This document shows, in pieces, positions 1-6,147 of a stretch of DNA of 6,239 nucleotides. Source of the DNA: Saprospiraceae bacterium (lineage in GTDB: Bacteria > Bacteroidota > Bacteroidia > Chitinophagales > Saprospiraceae); NCBI GenBank assembly GCA_020436865.1, contig JAGQXA010000077.1:1-6239 (forward strand), given 5' to 3'. The notes beneath the pieces are model-generated. The model was not told the DNA's origin, ran no database searches, and was given only the letters and a program-made list of their open reading frames with translations. How positions within the stretch are numbered: the stretch's first letter is position 1; every line of letters begins with the position of its first letter. The translations under genes and the position numbers were made by a program.

Positions 1-158
1 AACGCTTTCGCGAAATGACCGGGCCCATCCTCCTCATCTGCGCTTCGGGTAACCGCAGCGGACAAGCGGCTCACTTCCTGCAAAGTCAGGGCCTCTCCCA
101 GGCCTTCAACGCAGGAGGTTGGCGCGAATTCAAGTCAGCCGTAGCCAAGGCCGCGTGA
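1..158 (+). CDS. Rhodanese-like sulfurtransferase, 3' end only
   Basis: Only the last 51 codons are in the window; the reading frame is open from base 3 to the TGA at 156-158. The visible peptide starts RFREMTGPILLICASGNRSG and continues through FNAGGWREF to the end. The segment C-A-S-G-N-R is a rhodanese active-site loop (CxxGxR) with its catalytic Cys, which carries sulfur as a persulfide. The following helix and the AGGWREF segment fit the C-terminal part of the rhodanese fold, where G-G-W/Y-x-x-W/F is usual. The N-terminal part is missing, so I cannot say whether this is a stand-alone rhodanese or the tail of a larger protein. No signal or membrane segment is visible in this portion. It lies 90 bases before the CstB-like gene on the same strand, so the two may share a transcript and a sulfane-sulfur role. 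The rhodanese assignment is sound; the substrate is unknown. Confidence 0.85.
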   Translation, partial: RFREMTGPILLICASGNRSGQAAHFLQSQGLSQAFNAGGWREFKSAVAKAA

Positions 159-170
159 TTTTTTCCGCCC

Positions 171-204
171 TTCGCACAACAAAATCACTTTTTTGTTAAT
201 TTTA
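171..204 (+). promoter_or_regulatory. Candidate Bacteroidota-type promoter before the CstB-like gene
   Basis: The A/T-rich gap contains TAATTTTA at 197-204, which matches the Bacteroidota -7 motif TAnnTTTG except for the last base. A poor -33 match (TTCG, 171-174) lies 22 bases upstream. A start of transcription near 209-211 would give a leader of about 40 bases to the ATG at 249, but only about 10 bases to the ATG at 219. The -33 element is weak, so the gene may also be transcribed from the upstream rhodanese gene. Confidence 0.3.
178..197. repeat. Small A/T-rich inverted repeat between rhodanese and CstB-like genes
   Basis: Arms AACAAAA (178-184) and TTTTGTT (191-197) are perfect 7-bp complements around a 6-base spacer. 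The stem has one G-C pair, so it is unlikely to be a strong terminator. It overlaps the candidate -7 element and could be an operator, or simply chance in an A/T-rich spacer. Confidence 0.35.
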
Positions 205-248
205 ATGAACGAATTGTCATGTATTCATCAAATAAAACCACCTCTCCG

Positions 249-1700
249 ATGAAAGTCGAACAGATCTATACCGGATGTTTGGCGGAAGCTGCCTATTATA
301 TCGAGAGCGAAGGCGAAGCCGTCATCATCGATCCGCTGCGCGAAACCAAGCCCTACCTCGAGAAACTCGAGAAAGAAGGGGCCAAGCTCAAGTACATTTT
401 CGAAACCCACTTCCATGCCGACTTCGTGTCGGGCCACGTAGACCTGGCCAAGAAAACCGGCGCCACGATCGTTTACGGACCGAATGCCGAGACCTCCTTT
501 GCCAAGCACCAGGCTAAAGACGGAGAAGAACTGAAAGTGGGCAAACTGACCTTTAAAGTGCTCCATACCCCGGGGCACACCATGGAATCGACCACCTACC
601 TGCTGAAAGACGAACAAGGAAAGGATTACGCCATCTTCACCGGCGACACGCTTTTTATCGGCGACGTCGGTCGCCCCGACCTGGCCCAGAAGGCCGGTTC
701 GATCACCCAGGAGGATCTGGCCGGTATGCTCTACGACAACCTGCGCGGCAAGATCATGCCTTTGGCCGGCGAAGTGATCGTCTACCCGGGCCATGGCGCC
801 GGATCCGCCTGCGGCAAGAACATGAGCAGCGAAACCTGGGATACGCTCGCCCATCAGAAGGAAACGAACTACGCCCTGCGGGCCGACATGACGCGCGACG
901 AGTTCATCCTGGAAGTCACTGCCGGCCTGATGCCGCCGCCGCAGTACTTCGCCAAGAACGCTAAACTCAATAAGACGGGCTACGATAGCATCGACGACGT
1001 GCTCGACCGCGGCGCCGTACCGCTCAGCCCGGATGCCTTCGAGTCCATGGTCGAACACGAGGGCGCTCTGGTGCTCGACACGCGCGAGGAGCAGGTTTTC
1101 AAAGACGGCTTCATCCCCAACTCGATCTTCATCGGCATCGACGGCAACTTCGCCCCCTGGGTGGGCGCCCTGATCGTCGACCTGAAGCAACCGATCGTGC
1201 TGGTCACCGACGAAGGCCGGGCCGAAGAGGTGGTGACCCGCCTGGCCCGCGTGGGCTACGACAATACCCTCGGATACCTCGAAGGGGGCATCGAAGCCTG
1301 GGAAGCTGCCGGCAAGGAGGTAGACTCCATCGTGTCGATCTCGATCGACGAGTTCGAGCAGGCCGTAAAGAATGGCGAGGCCAGGAACGTACTCGATGTG
1401 CGCAAGCCGACCGAATTCCTCTCGCAGCACATGGCCGGAGCGCACAACTACCCGCTCGACTACATCAACAACAACATGGATAAACTCGACCGCCATCAGA
1501 CCTACCACCTGCATTGCCTGGGAGGTTACCGGTCGATGATCACCGCTTCCATCCTCAAAGCGCGCGGATTCGAGAACGTGATCGACGTCGCCGGAGGCTG
1601 GCGCGCGATCGAAGAGTCGAACATTCCGGTCACCGATTACGCTTGTCCGACCTCCATCCCGCAAGAGGTACTCGACGCCGCTTTGGCCGACGTCCTCTGA
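249..1700 (+). CDS. CstB-like persulfide dioxygenase-rhodanese fusion (MBL fold)
   Basis: This 483-residue cytoplasmic protein has three parts. Residues 1-240 are a metallo-beta-lactamase-fold dioxygenase of the ETHE1/persulfide dioxygenase type: T-H54-F-H56-A-D58 with S-G-H63, T-P-G-H110, T-G-D133 and P-G-H182. By analogy with ETHE1, H54, H110 and D133 hold the iron. G-S-A-C188 follows the last motif. Residues about 255-360 form a rhodanese domain whose active-site Cys is replaced (V-T-D321-E-G-R), so it is probably inactive. Residues about 365-462 form a second rhodanese domain with the loop C423-L-G-G-Y-R428-S. The same order (dioxygenase, pseudo-rhodanese, rhodanese) is known from staphylococcal CstB, which oxidises persulfides and yields thiosulfate. 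I chose ATG 249 because MKVEQIYTGC is where I expect the family to begin; ATG 219 would add ten unconserved-looking residues. A terminator follows. Family assignment is strong; the preferred acceptor is inferred. Confidence 0.92.
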   Translation: MKVEQIYTGCLAEAAYYIESEGEAVIIDPLRETKPYLEKLEKEGAKLKYIFETHFHADFVSGHVDLAKKTGATIVYGPNAETSFAKHQAKDGEELKVGKLTFKVLHTPGHTMESTTYLLKDEQGKDYAIFTGDTLFIGDVGRPDLAQKAGSITQEDLAGMLYDNLRGKIMPLAGEVIVYPGHGAGSACGKNMSSETWDTLAHQKETNYALRADMTRDEFILEVTAGLMPPPQYFAKNAKLNKTGYDSIDDVLDRGAVPLSPDAFESMVEHEGALVLDTREEQVFKDGFIPNSIFIGIDGNFAPWVGALIVDLKQPIVLVTDEGRAEEVVTRLARVGYDNTLGYLEGGIEAWEAAGKEVDSIVSISIDEFEQAVKNGEARNVLDVRKPTEFLSQHMAGAHNYPLDYINNNMDKLDRHQTYHLHCLGGYRSMITASILKARGFENVIDVAGGWRAIEESNIPVTDYACPTSIPQEVLDAALADVL

Positions 1701-1744
1701 AGCACCGAATAGCACTTAGTGGTAATTAATAGACTCATTCGTCA

Positions 1745-1770
1745 GGGAGCCCATCGGCTCCCTTTTTTTT
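1745..1770 (+). terminator. Rho-independent terminator after the CstB-like gene
   Basis: A perfect 7-bp stem, GGGAGCC (1745-1751) with GGCTCCC (1756-1762), closes a 4-base loop and runs straight into eight T residues (1763-1770). It begins 44 bases after the CstB-like stop. It separates this transcript from the downstream lipoprotein gene, which argues against a start of that gene at 1719. Confidence 0.93.
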
Positions 1771-1774
1771 GCCT

Positions 1775-1782
1775 TATCTTTC
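1775..1782 (+). promoter_or_regulatory. Candidate -7 element for the rhodanese lipoprotein gene
   Basis: TATCTTTC matches the Bacteroidota -7 motif TAnnTTTG at all defined positions but the last. It lies just after the terminator and 32 bases before ATG 1815, which would give a leader of about 25 bases. The -33 region would fall inside the terminator stem, and no TTTG/TTG is seen there. Support is positional only. Confidence 0.35.
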
Positions 1783-1814
1783 CGCTTCCAAACGTTCATC
1801 AAAATCTTCTACTA

Positions 1815-2273
1815 ATGAAAACGACGATGCCGCTTCTCTACGCTGTTGCCATCCTCTTACTGTCGGCCTTTTCCGCTTGCCAGAACCAGGCGCCGAAGGA
1901 GCAGGCCGCTGCCGCCACCACCGAAACTACCGAACCGGCCGATCCCAATCAGCCGAAAATGAGCAAGAATACCCAAAGCATCGCGGTGCCCACCTTCGAC
2001 GACCTGGCGACCCGCCCGAGTGCGGTCATACTCGACGTTCGCACGCCCGGCGAGTTCGACGAGGGCCACATCCCCAATGCCATCAATATCGACATCAAAG
2101 ATCCCAAGTTCAAAGCCAAGGCCGGCGAACTCGATAAATCCCAGCCCGTACTGGTTTACTGCAAGTCGGGCCGCCGCAGCCTGGCCGCCGCAGCCATCCT
2201 CGAACAGGAAGGCTTTCAGGAGATCTACAACCTCAAGGGGGGCTACGACATCTGGTCGAGGATGCATCAATGA
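1815..2273 (+). CDS. Rhodanese-domain lipoprotein, periplasmic
   Basis: This 152-residue protein starts with a lipoprotein signal peptide: M-K-T-T, a hydrophobic run through residue 18, then F19-S-A-C22, where C22 would be the lipidated residue. The -3 position is Phe rather than the usual Leu. Residues 23-55 are a low-complexity Ala/Thr/Glu/Pro tether. Residues 56-150 are one rhodanese domain with V-I-L-D-V-R-T at 71-77, G-H-I-P-N-A at 84-89, the catalytic loop C116-K-S-G-R-R121-S, and K-G-G-Y-D-I-W near the end. It is therefore expected to be an active single-domain sulfurtransferase held at a membrane outside the cytoplasm, comparable in layout to PspE-type rhodaneses. ATG 1815 is chosen because it gives the signal peptide; the frame is open back to an ATG at 1719, but that would place the terminator inside the gene. 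It follows the CstB-like gene but is separated by a terminator. The substrate is not evident. Confidence 0.9.
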   Translation: MKTTMPLLYAVAILLLSAFSACQNQAPKEQAAAATTETTEPADPNQPKMSKNTQSIAVPTFDDLATRPSAVILDVRTPGEFDEGHIPNAINIDIKDPKFKAKAGELDKSQPVLVYCKSGRRSLAAAAILEQEGFQEIYNLKGGYDIWSRMHQ

Positions 2274-2315
2274 GATTTGTGACTTGAGACTTGGGATTTG
2301 GGATTTGGGAGGTGG
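2274..2315 (+). repeat. Phased heptamer repeat, six units, upstream of the YyaL-like gene
   Basis: Immediately after the TGA of the lipoprotein gene come six consecutive 7-base units: GATTTGT, GACTTGA, GACTTGG, GATTTGG, GATTTGG, GAGGTGG. The consensus is GAYTTGG, and the last unit is degraded. GAAGAAA and GATC then follow before the ATG at 2327, so the array fills almost the whole intergenic gap. It has no hairpin or T-tract. It is not a CRISPR array because there are no spacers. It resembles short tandem repeats scattered between genes in some Bacteroidota. Confidence 0.8.
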
Positions 2316-2326
2316 GAAGAAAGATC

Positions 2327-4363
2327 ATGAACCAGCTACAATACGAATCGAGTCCATACCTGAGGCAACACGCCGACAATCCGGTCGACTGGCTCCCATG
2401 GTCGGAAGAGATGTTGGCCAGGGCCCGGCGGGAAAACAGACCCATCGTGCTCAGCATCGGCTATAGTACCTGCCACTGGTGCCACGTCATGGAACGGGAG
2501 AGTTTCCGCGACGAAGACGTCGCCGCCTTCATGAACGAGCACTTCATCAACGTCAAGGTCGACCGCGAAGAGCGGCCCGACCTCGATCAGCTTTACCTGG
2601 AGGCGGTGCAATTGCTCAGTCGCAGCAGCGGCTGGCCGCTCAACGTGTTCCTGACCCCGGAAGGCAAGCCCTTCTACGGCGGCACCTACTTTCCACCCGA
2701 ACCTTCCGGCCGCCAGCTTTCCTGGTTCCAGGCCCTGCAATACGCCCTGTACAACTTCCGCGAGAACCGGCAGGCAGTCGAGCGGCAAGGCGATCGCATC
2801 CTCCAAACCATCGCCCAAGGGATCCAAGGATCCAATGACCCAAGGATCCCTGTATCCCTGGATCCTATCCTCTCGCGCTTCGACGAGGTTCATGGCGGCT
2901 TCGGCGACGCGCCCAAGTTTCCCGACTTCCTGCCGCTCTACTTCCTCCTCGTCGCCGACCGCCTCCTGCAAGCGCCTTCCGCTCTTGGCCACTTCGAGTT
3001 TACGATCGGGCGTATGACCGGCGGCGGCATCTACGACCAACTGGGCGGCGGCCTGTGCCGCTATGCCGTCGACGATGCCTGGCAGATCCCGCATTTCGAA
3101 AAAATGCTCTACGACAACGCCCTGCTCATCTGGACCCTGGCCGCCGGACACCGGCGTAATCCCTCGACCCGCTACGTACAGCTCCTGCAGCAAACCTTCG
3201 ACTTTCTGCAGCGGGAACTGAAAGGGGCGGAAGGAGGATACTGCGCCGGACTCGATGCCGATTCCGGCGGACGCGAAGGTGGTTACTACCTATGGTCATG
3301 GCAGGAAGCGGAGCAACTACTTGGAGAACAGTCCGCACCGGTACTGGATTATTTCGGACTACAGCCTGAAGGCAATTGGGAGGGCGCCAATATTCTACAT
3401 CGCGCCCGGACCGACGAGGAGATCGGTAAGCGCTTCGATCTGTCCGCCGACCGATGGGCCTCGATCAGGGAAGAGGCCCGCGACGTATTGCTCGCCTTTC
3501 GGCAAAAACGGCCGGCGCCCCGGCGCGACGACAAAGTGCTGCTTTCCTGGAACGCCCTGCTGGTCTCCGCCCTGGCGAACGCTTTTCAGGCCACGGGAGA
3601 AGAGCGCTATCGCCGGGAAGCCGGCGAACTGTACGAATTCTTACTCGACCGCTTCTGGCATGGACAGGCTTTTCCCTTGCGCCACTCGTACCTCGAAGGA
3701 AAGGCACGCTTTCGCGCTTTTCTCGACGACTACGCGCTGCTCATCCGCGCCTCGCTCGATCTGTACGCGATCAACTTCGACCTCGACCTCCTGCAGCGGG
3801 CCGGGCAATTGACCGATTATGCGCTGGAACACTTTTCGGCAGAAGAAACCGGGCTTTTCTACTATACGGACGACCGGCAGTCCGACCTCCCCTTACGGCG
3901 AGTGGAGATCCGCGATCTGGAACTCCCTTCGGGTAATTCGGTGATGGCCGACAACCTGCAGCGCCTGGGCCTCTTGCTCGATCGCAGCGACTACCGCCGG
4001 CGGGCAACCCAAATGCTGCAATCCGTGCAGCCAGCCATGCAGAAAGAGCCTCTCGCCCATACCGGCTGGCTGGCCGTCGAGGCAAATGAAAAAGCCGGCT
4101 GGAACGAAGTGGCCATCGTCGGCCCTGATGCGTTGGAGATGGCCCGGGAATTGAACCGCCATTTCTTACCAAACCTCGTGCTCATGGCAGCGCCCGACGA
4201 ACATCCGGATTATCCCCTGCTACAACATCGACCGGCACAAGAGCGCACCCTGCTGTACCTCTGCCGCGACTACGCCTGCCAGCGGCCAGTGGAGACCGTG
4301 AAAGAATTACTGGAAAACCTAAGGATCCAAGGATCCAAGGATCCCTGGACCCTCCCCGGCTAG
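2327..4363 (+). CDS. YyaL/SPATA20-type protein: thioredoxin-like (DUF255) plus alpha/alpha-barrel domain
   Basis: This 678-residue protein matches the YyaL/spermatogenesis-associated protein 20 family in length and order; B. subtilis YyaL, from memory, is about 690 residues. Residues 1-160 are the DUF255 thioredoxin-like domain: S-P-Y-L-R-Q-H-A-D-N-P-V-D-W at 9-22, S-T-C49-H-W-C52-H-V-M, K-V-D-R-E-E-R-P-D near 77-85, and the G-W-P-L-N-V-F segment at 102-108. Residues 182-600 form an alpha/alpha-barrel with glycosidase-like features (G-G-F-G-D-A-P-K-F-P, H-F-E-K-M-L-Y-D-N-A, L-D-A-D, P-S-G-N-S). The C-terminus carries the conserved Y-L-C-R-D-Y-A-C. There is no signal peptide, so it should be cytoplasmic. 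The exact function is unsettled; a redox or protein-folding role is suggested by CxxC. ATG 2327 begins right before the conserved S-P-Y-L-R-Q-H; a TTG at 2291 would translate the heptamer repeat. Repeat DNA encodes residues about 165-180 and 666-674. No terminator separates it from the lipoprotein gene. Confidence 0.93.
   Translation: MNQLQYESSPYLRQHADNPVDWLPWSEEMLARARRENRPIVLSIGYSTCHWCHVMERESFRDEDVAAFMNEHFINVKVDREERPDLDQLYLEAVQLLSRSSGWPLNVFLTPEGKPFYGGTYFPPEPSGRQLSWFQALQYALYNFRENRQAVERQGDRILQTIAQGIQGSNDPRIPVSLDPILSRFDEVHGGFGDAPKFPDFLPLYFLLVADRLLQAPSALGHFEFTIGRMTGGGIYDQLGGGLCRYAVDDAWQIPHFEKMLYDNALLIWTLAAGHRRNPSTRYVQLLQQTFDFLQRELKGAEGGYCAGLDADSGGREGGYYLWSWQEAEQLLGEQSAPVLDYFGLQPEGNWEGANILHRARTDEEIGKRFDLSADRWASIREEARDVLLAFRQKRPAPRRDDKVLLSWNALLVSALANAFQATGEERYRREAGELYEFLLDRFWHGQAFPLRHSYLEGKARFRAFLDDYALLIRASLDLYAINFDLDLLQRAGQLTDYALEHFSAEETGLFYYTDDRQSDLPLRRVEIRDLELPSGNSVMADNLQRLGLLLDRSDYRRRATQMLQSVQPAMQKEPLAHTGWLAVEANEKAGWNEVAIVGPDALEMARELNRHFLPNLVLMAAPDEHPDYPLLQHRPAQERTLLYLCRDYACQRPVETVKELLENLRIQGSKDPWTLPG
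2818..2865. repeat. GGATCC-based repeat inside the YyaL-like gene
   Basis: Four GGATCC palindromes lie within 48 bases (2820-2825, 2828-2833, 2844-2849, 2860-2865), the first two as GGATCC-AA-GGATCC. An 8-bp inverted pair is present: AGGGATCC (2818-2825) with GGATCCCT (2844-2851). It is translated as I-Q-G-S-N-D-P-R-I-P-V-S-L-D-P (166-180), in the linker between the thioredoxin-like and barrel domains. It keeps the reading frame. Confidence 0.75.
4321..4348. repeat. GGATCC octamer repeat at the 3' end of the YyaL-like gene
   Basis: Three perfect tandem copies of AAGGATCC occupy 4321-4344, followed by CTGG. They encode R-I-Q-G-S-K-D-P-W (666-674), directly after the last family-conserved helix, so the repeat supplies a short C-terminal extension. 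The same unit occurs 1.5 kb upstream in the same gene and in the same frame. Self-complementary GGATCC units could pair in the transcript, but no U-tract follows directly. Confidence 0.78.
4360..4363. other. CTAG palindrome shared by two convergent stop codons
   Basis: The YyaL-like gene ends with TAG at 4361-4363 on the + strand. The dioxygenase-methyltransferase gene ends with TAG read from 4362 to 4360 on the - strand. The two coding regions therefore overlap by four bases, and the single palindrome CTAG supplies both stops. No intrinsic terminator lies between them. Confidence 0.95.
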
Positions 4364-6018
4364 CTTTTCTGCGCCACGACCAGGTACCGCGTCGATACAC
4401 AGCTATCTGCCCATTCCGGGATAGGTTCGAGCGTGATGGCATCGTAGAGATCGACCCGGCCGCCGAAGGCCTTTTCGAAATAGGTGCGCACGCGGTTGAC
4501 CGGCGGCAGAAAGCGGTCGTGCTTTCCGGCACAGCTGACCTTCATCTTACCTTCCCGGAAGCACAGGTTGACGATGTCGCTACGCAGGAACATACTGCCC
4601 GAGCGTTCGATCAGTTCGGGGCTGCGCAGGCTGATCACCTCCTGATCGCCGGAGTGTACCATGTTAGGATACCAACGCAGGTGGTCGGGGGTGATGAAGT
4701 CGCCGAAAAAGAGGCCGCCCGGTTGGAGGATGGCGGCGGTTTTGTGGATCGCTTCCTCCAGGCGGCGCGGTTCGAGGTACTGGAAGACATTGAGTCCGCT
4801 AAAGGCCAGGTCCCAGAGCCGAACTCCCGGATCCAGGGCGAGCACATCGCCCAGCGCGGCATCGATGCGGCGACCGGCCACGGCCACCATCGCCTCCGAG
4901 AGGTCGAGTCCGAAGACGTTTTCCTTCCGCAGTCCGTGCTCGCGGATGAGGTATTCTTCCACCAGCCCGGTGCCGCAGCCCAGGGAGATCAGGGTTTTGT
5001 CGGCGAGATCGATCCCGTATTCGGATTGCACGAACCCGAGGTATTCGGCCATGAAGGATTCCAGGCTGGGGCGACCGATGAGGTCGTCGTACCACTCGGC
5101 GTATTGATAGAAGGGATCTTCCGGCCGCTGGCTGGAGTGTAGTTCATGCTGCAGTTTGCCGGCCTCCTTGAGTTCCCAGTTGAGCACTTTCCAGAGGGCC
5201 GAATGCGTTTGATGCCCCTCTTCGTCGGTGATCTCTGCGAGAAAATCGAGCAGTGCAGTCCTTTGCTTAGCCGAGTAGACCTGTTCGATCACTTCTTTCA
5301 GGTTCTTGTCGCTAGGATTGGCGCCTCCCCGGGCCTCGATGCGATACAGTCGCCGGGCCAATTCGATCAGGTGGCGCAGGCGGGTGGGAAAATCGCCTTG
5401 CGGGCCCGTTTCGACCTCCTTGATCTGATCGGGCGGCAGGGCAAAGAAAACGCCGCCGTCGACGCGCTGGATCGTGCCATTTTCCAGGTCGAACACCCGC
5501 GCATCGCCGGTCACATTGTCGACCTCCTCCAGCTCGCCGTACACGTGCAAGGTGAGGAAGAATGTATCGCGGGTAGGGTTGCCCATCTGATGTAGTAGAC
5601 TATGACTGACGCCAATAGCCTGACGGGGCTTGAGCAGCACGCGCGAAAGCGTGGTGATCTGGTCGTCCTCCAATCGGAAAGTGGCGTGCTCGGCCGGACC
5701 GAACACCTGCACACAGCCCCACTGCGTATGGCCGTGGTCGTGGATGGTGGAAATATCGCCGGGGCGCCACGACATGACCATGATCTCGAAGTTATCGCCT
5801 TTGTAGACCAGTTTGCGGCCATAGCTGTCCTCTGCCGGATGATCGAAGTCGGCCCAGGGTTGCAGGTCTTTGGGTTCGACGCCGGCTTCGAGGATGATCT
5901 TCCGCACCTGCGAAGGAGCGAACTTCCGGACTCCCTCCAGGCGTTCGATGATCGAGCGCAGAGAAGCGGGCAAAGGTTTCGATTTGATCTTGTTGGGATC
6001 GAGAGTTGGATTAGACAT
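4360..6018 (-). CDS. Cysteine dioxygenase-type cupin fused to a SAM-dependent methyltransferase
   Basis: This 552-residue protein joins two enzymes. Residues 20-195 are a thiol dioxygenase of the cysteine dioxygenase (CDO) type: Y66-G-R68-K-L-V (substrate-carboxylate Arg), I-H93-D-H95-G and L-H143-Q-M-G-N (three-His iron site), and T156-L-H158-V-Y160, matching the rat CDO Ser-His-Tyr triad with Thr for Ser. Spacing H143 to H158 equals that of rat CDO. No Cys sits where rat has its Cys-Tyr crosslink; the nearest is C102. Residues 197-297 are a helical stretch I do not recognise. Residues 300-552 are a class I methyltransferase: L-G347-C-G-T-G351, G-L-D372-L-S, and L-Q-P-G-G-L-F-F-G. CDO makes cysteine sulfinate; the methyl acceptor is unknown. 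I chose ATG 6018, preceded by AAACAAAAT (6036-6028) and closer to the expected domain start. ATG 6072 would add 18 basic, unconserved-looking residues. Confidence 0.9.
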   Translation of the reverse strand: MSNPTLDPNKIKSKPLPASLRSIIERLEGVRKFAPSQVRKIILEAGVEPKDLQPWADFDHPAEDSYGRKLVYKGDNFEIMVMSWRPGDISTIHDHGHTQWGCVQVFGPAEHATFRLEDDQITTLSRVLLKPRQAIGVSHSLLHQMGNPTRDTFFLTLHVYGELEEVDNVTGDARVFDLENGTIQRVDGGVFFALPPDQIKEVETGPQGDFPTRLRHLIELARRLYRIEARGGANPSDKNLKEVIEQVYSAKQRTALLDFLAEITDEEGHQTHSALWKVLNWELKEAGKLQHELHSSQRPEDPFYQYAEWYDDLIGRPSLESFMAEYLGFVQSEYGIDLADKTLISLGCGTGLVEEYLIREHGLRKENVFGLDLSEAMVAVAGRRIDAALGDVLALDPGVRLWDLAFSGLNVFQYLEPRRLEEAIHKTAAILQPGGLFFGDFITPDHLRWYPNMVHSGDQEVISLRSPELIERSGSMFLRSDIVNLCFREGKMKVSCAGKHDRFLPPVNRVRTYFEKAFGGRVDLYDAITLEPIPEWADSCVSTRYLVVAQKS

Positions 6019-6070
6019 CAGCTCAGGATTTTGTTTGCGAAGAGAAGGAACGCAGCGCCGCTGCATCGCC

Positions 6071-6078
6071 ATAAAATA
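6071..6078 (-). promoter_or_regulatory. Candidate -7 element for the dioxygenase-methyltransferase gene
   Basis: On the - strand this reads TATTTTAT, a partial match to TAnnTTTG, inside an A/T-rich island (6071-6088) that stands out from the GC-rich surroundings. Transcription would start near 6067, giving about 50 bases of leader to ATG 6018. The palindrome at 6101-6116 would then be centred near -41. The match is weak and no -33 element is seen. Confidence 0.3.
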
Positions 6079-6100
6079 ATAAAAAAATCGCGGATCGCCA

Positions 6101-6116
6101 GGTGATCGGGATCACT
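6101..6116. promoter_or_regulatory. CRP/FNR-like operator, site 1
   Basis: GGTGA-N6-TCACT with perfect inner arms GTGATC/GATCAC around a 2-base centre. This matches the CRP-type half-site layout TGTGA-N6-TCACA except at the outermost bases. It lies upstream of the dioxygenase-methyltransferase gene, and a second copy with the same spacing lies 47 bp further upstream. Which regulator binds cannot be read from the sequence. Confidence 0.55.
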
Positions 6117-6147
6117 TCAGCCGGGAATTCGCGGAAAATTTCGCCAC

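Noticed and set aside
228..1715. 495-codon open frame on the - strand opposite the CstB-like gene
   Set aside because: It mirrors a well-supported gene in GC-rich DNA, where antisense stops are rare. Its translation has no recognisable domain and is low in expected motifs.
1719..1814. Extended start for the rhodanese lipoprotein at ATG 1719
   Set aside because: It would translate through the rho-independent terminator and hide the lipoprotein signal peptide that begins at 1815.
2274..2315. Heptamer array as a CRISPR array
   Set aside because: Units are 7 bases, contiguous, and have no spacers.
2291..2326. TTG start at 2291 for the YyaL-like gene
   Set aside because: The added residues come from the heptamer repeat, while the ATG at 2327 is adjacent to the family-conserved N-terminus.
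4321..4363. GGATCC repeat as a bidirectional terminator between the convergent genes
   Set aside because: Pairing between GGATCC units is possible, but the stems are short and no T-tract follows them directly on either strand.
6019..6072. ATG 6072 as start of the dioxygenase-methyltransferase gene
   Set aside because: It adds 18 basic residues of no recognised kind and would overlap the A/T-rich promoter-like island. ATG 6018 has an A-rich upstream stretch at a suitable distance. The longer form cannot be excluded.
4519..6105. Three successive + strand open frames opposite the dioxygenase-methyltransferase gene
   Set aside because: They lie in one register broken by stops and are antisense shadows of a gene with clear catalytic motifs on the other strand.
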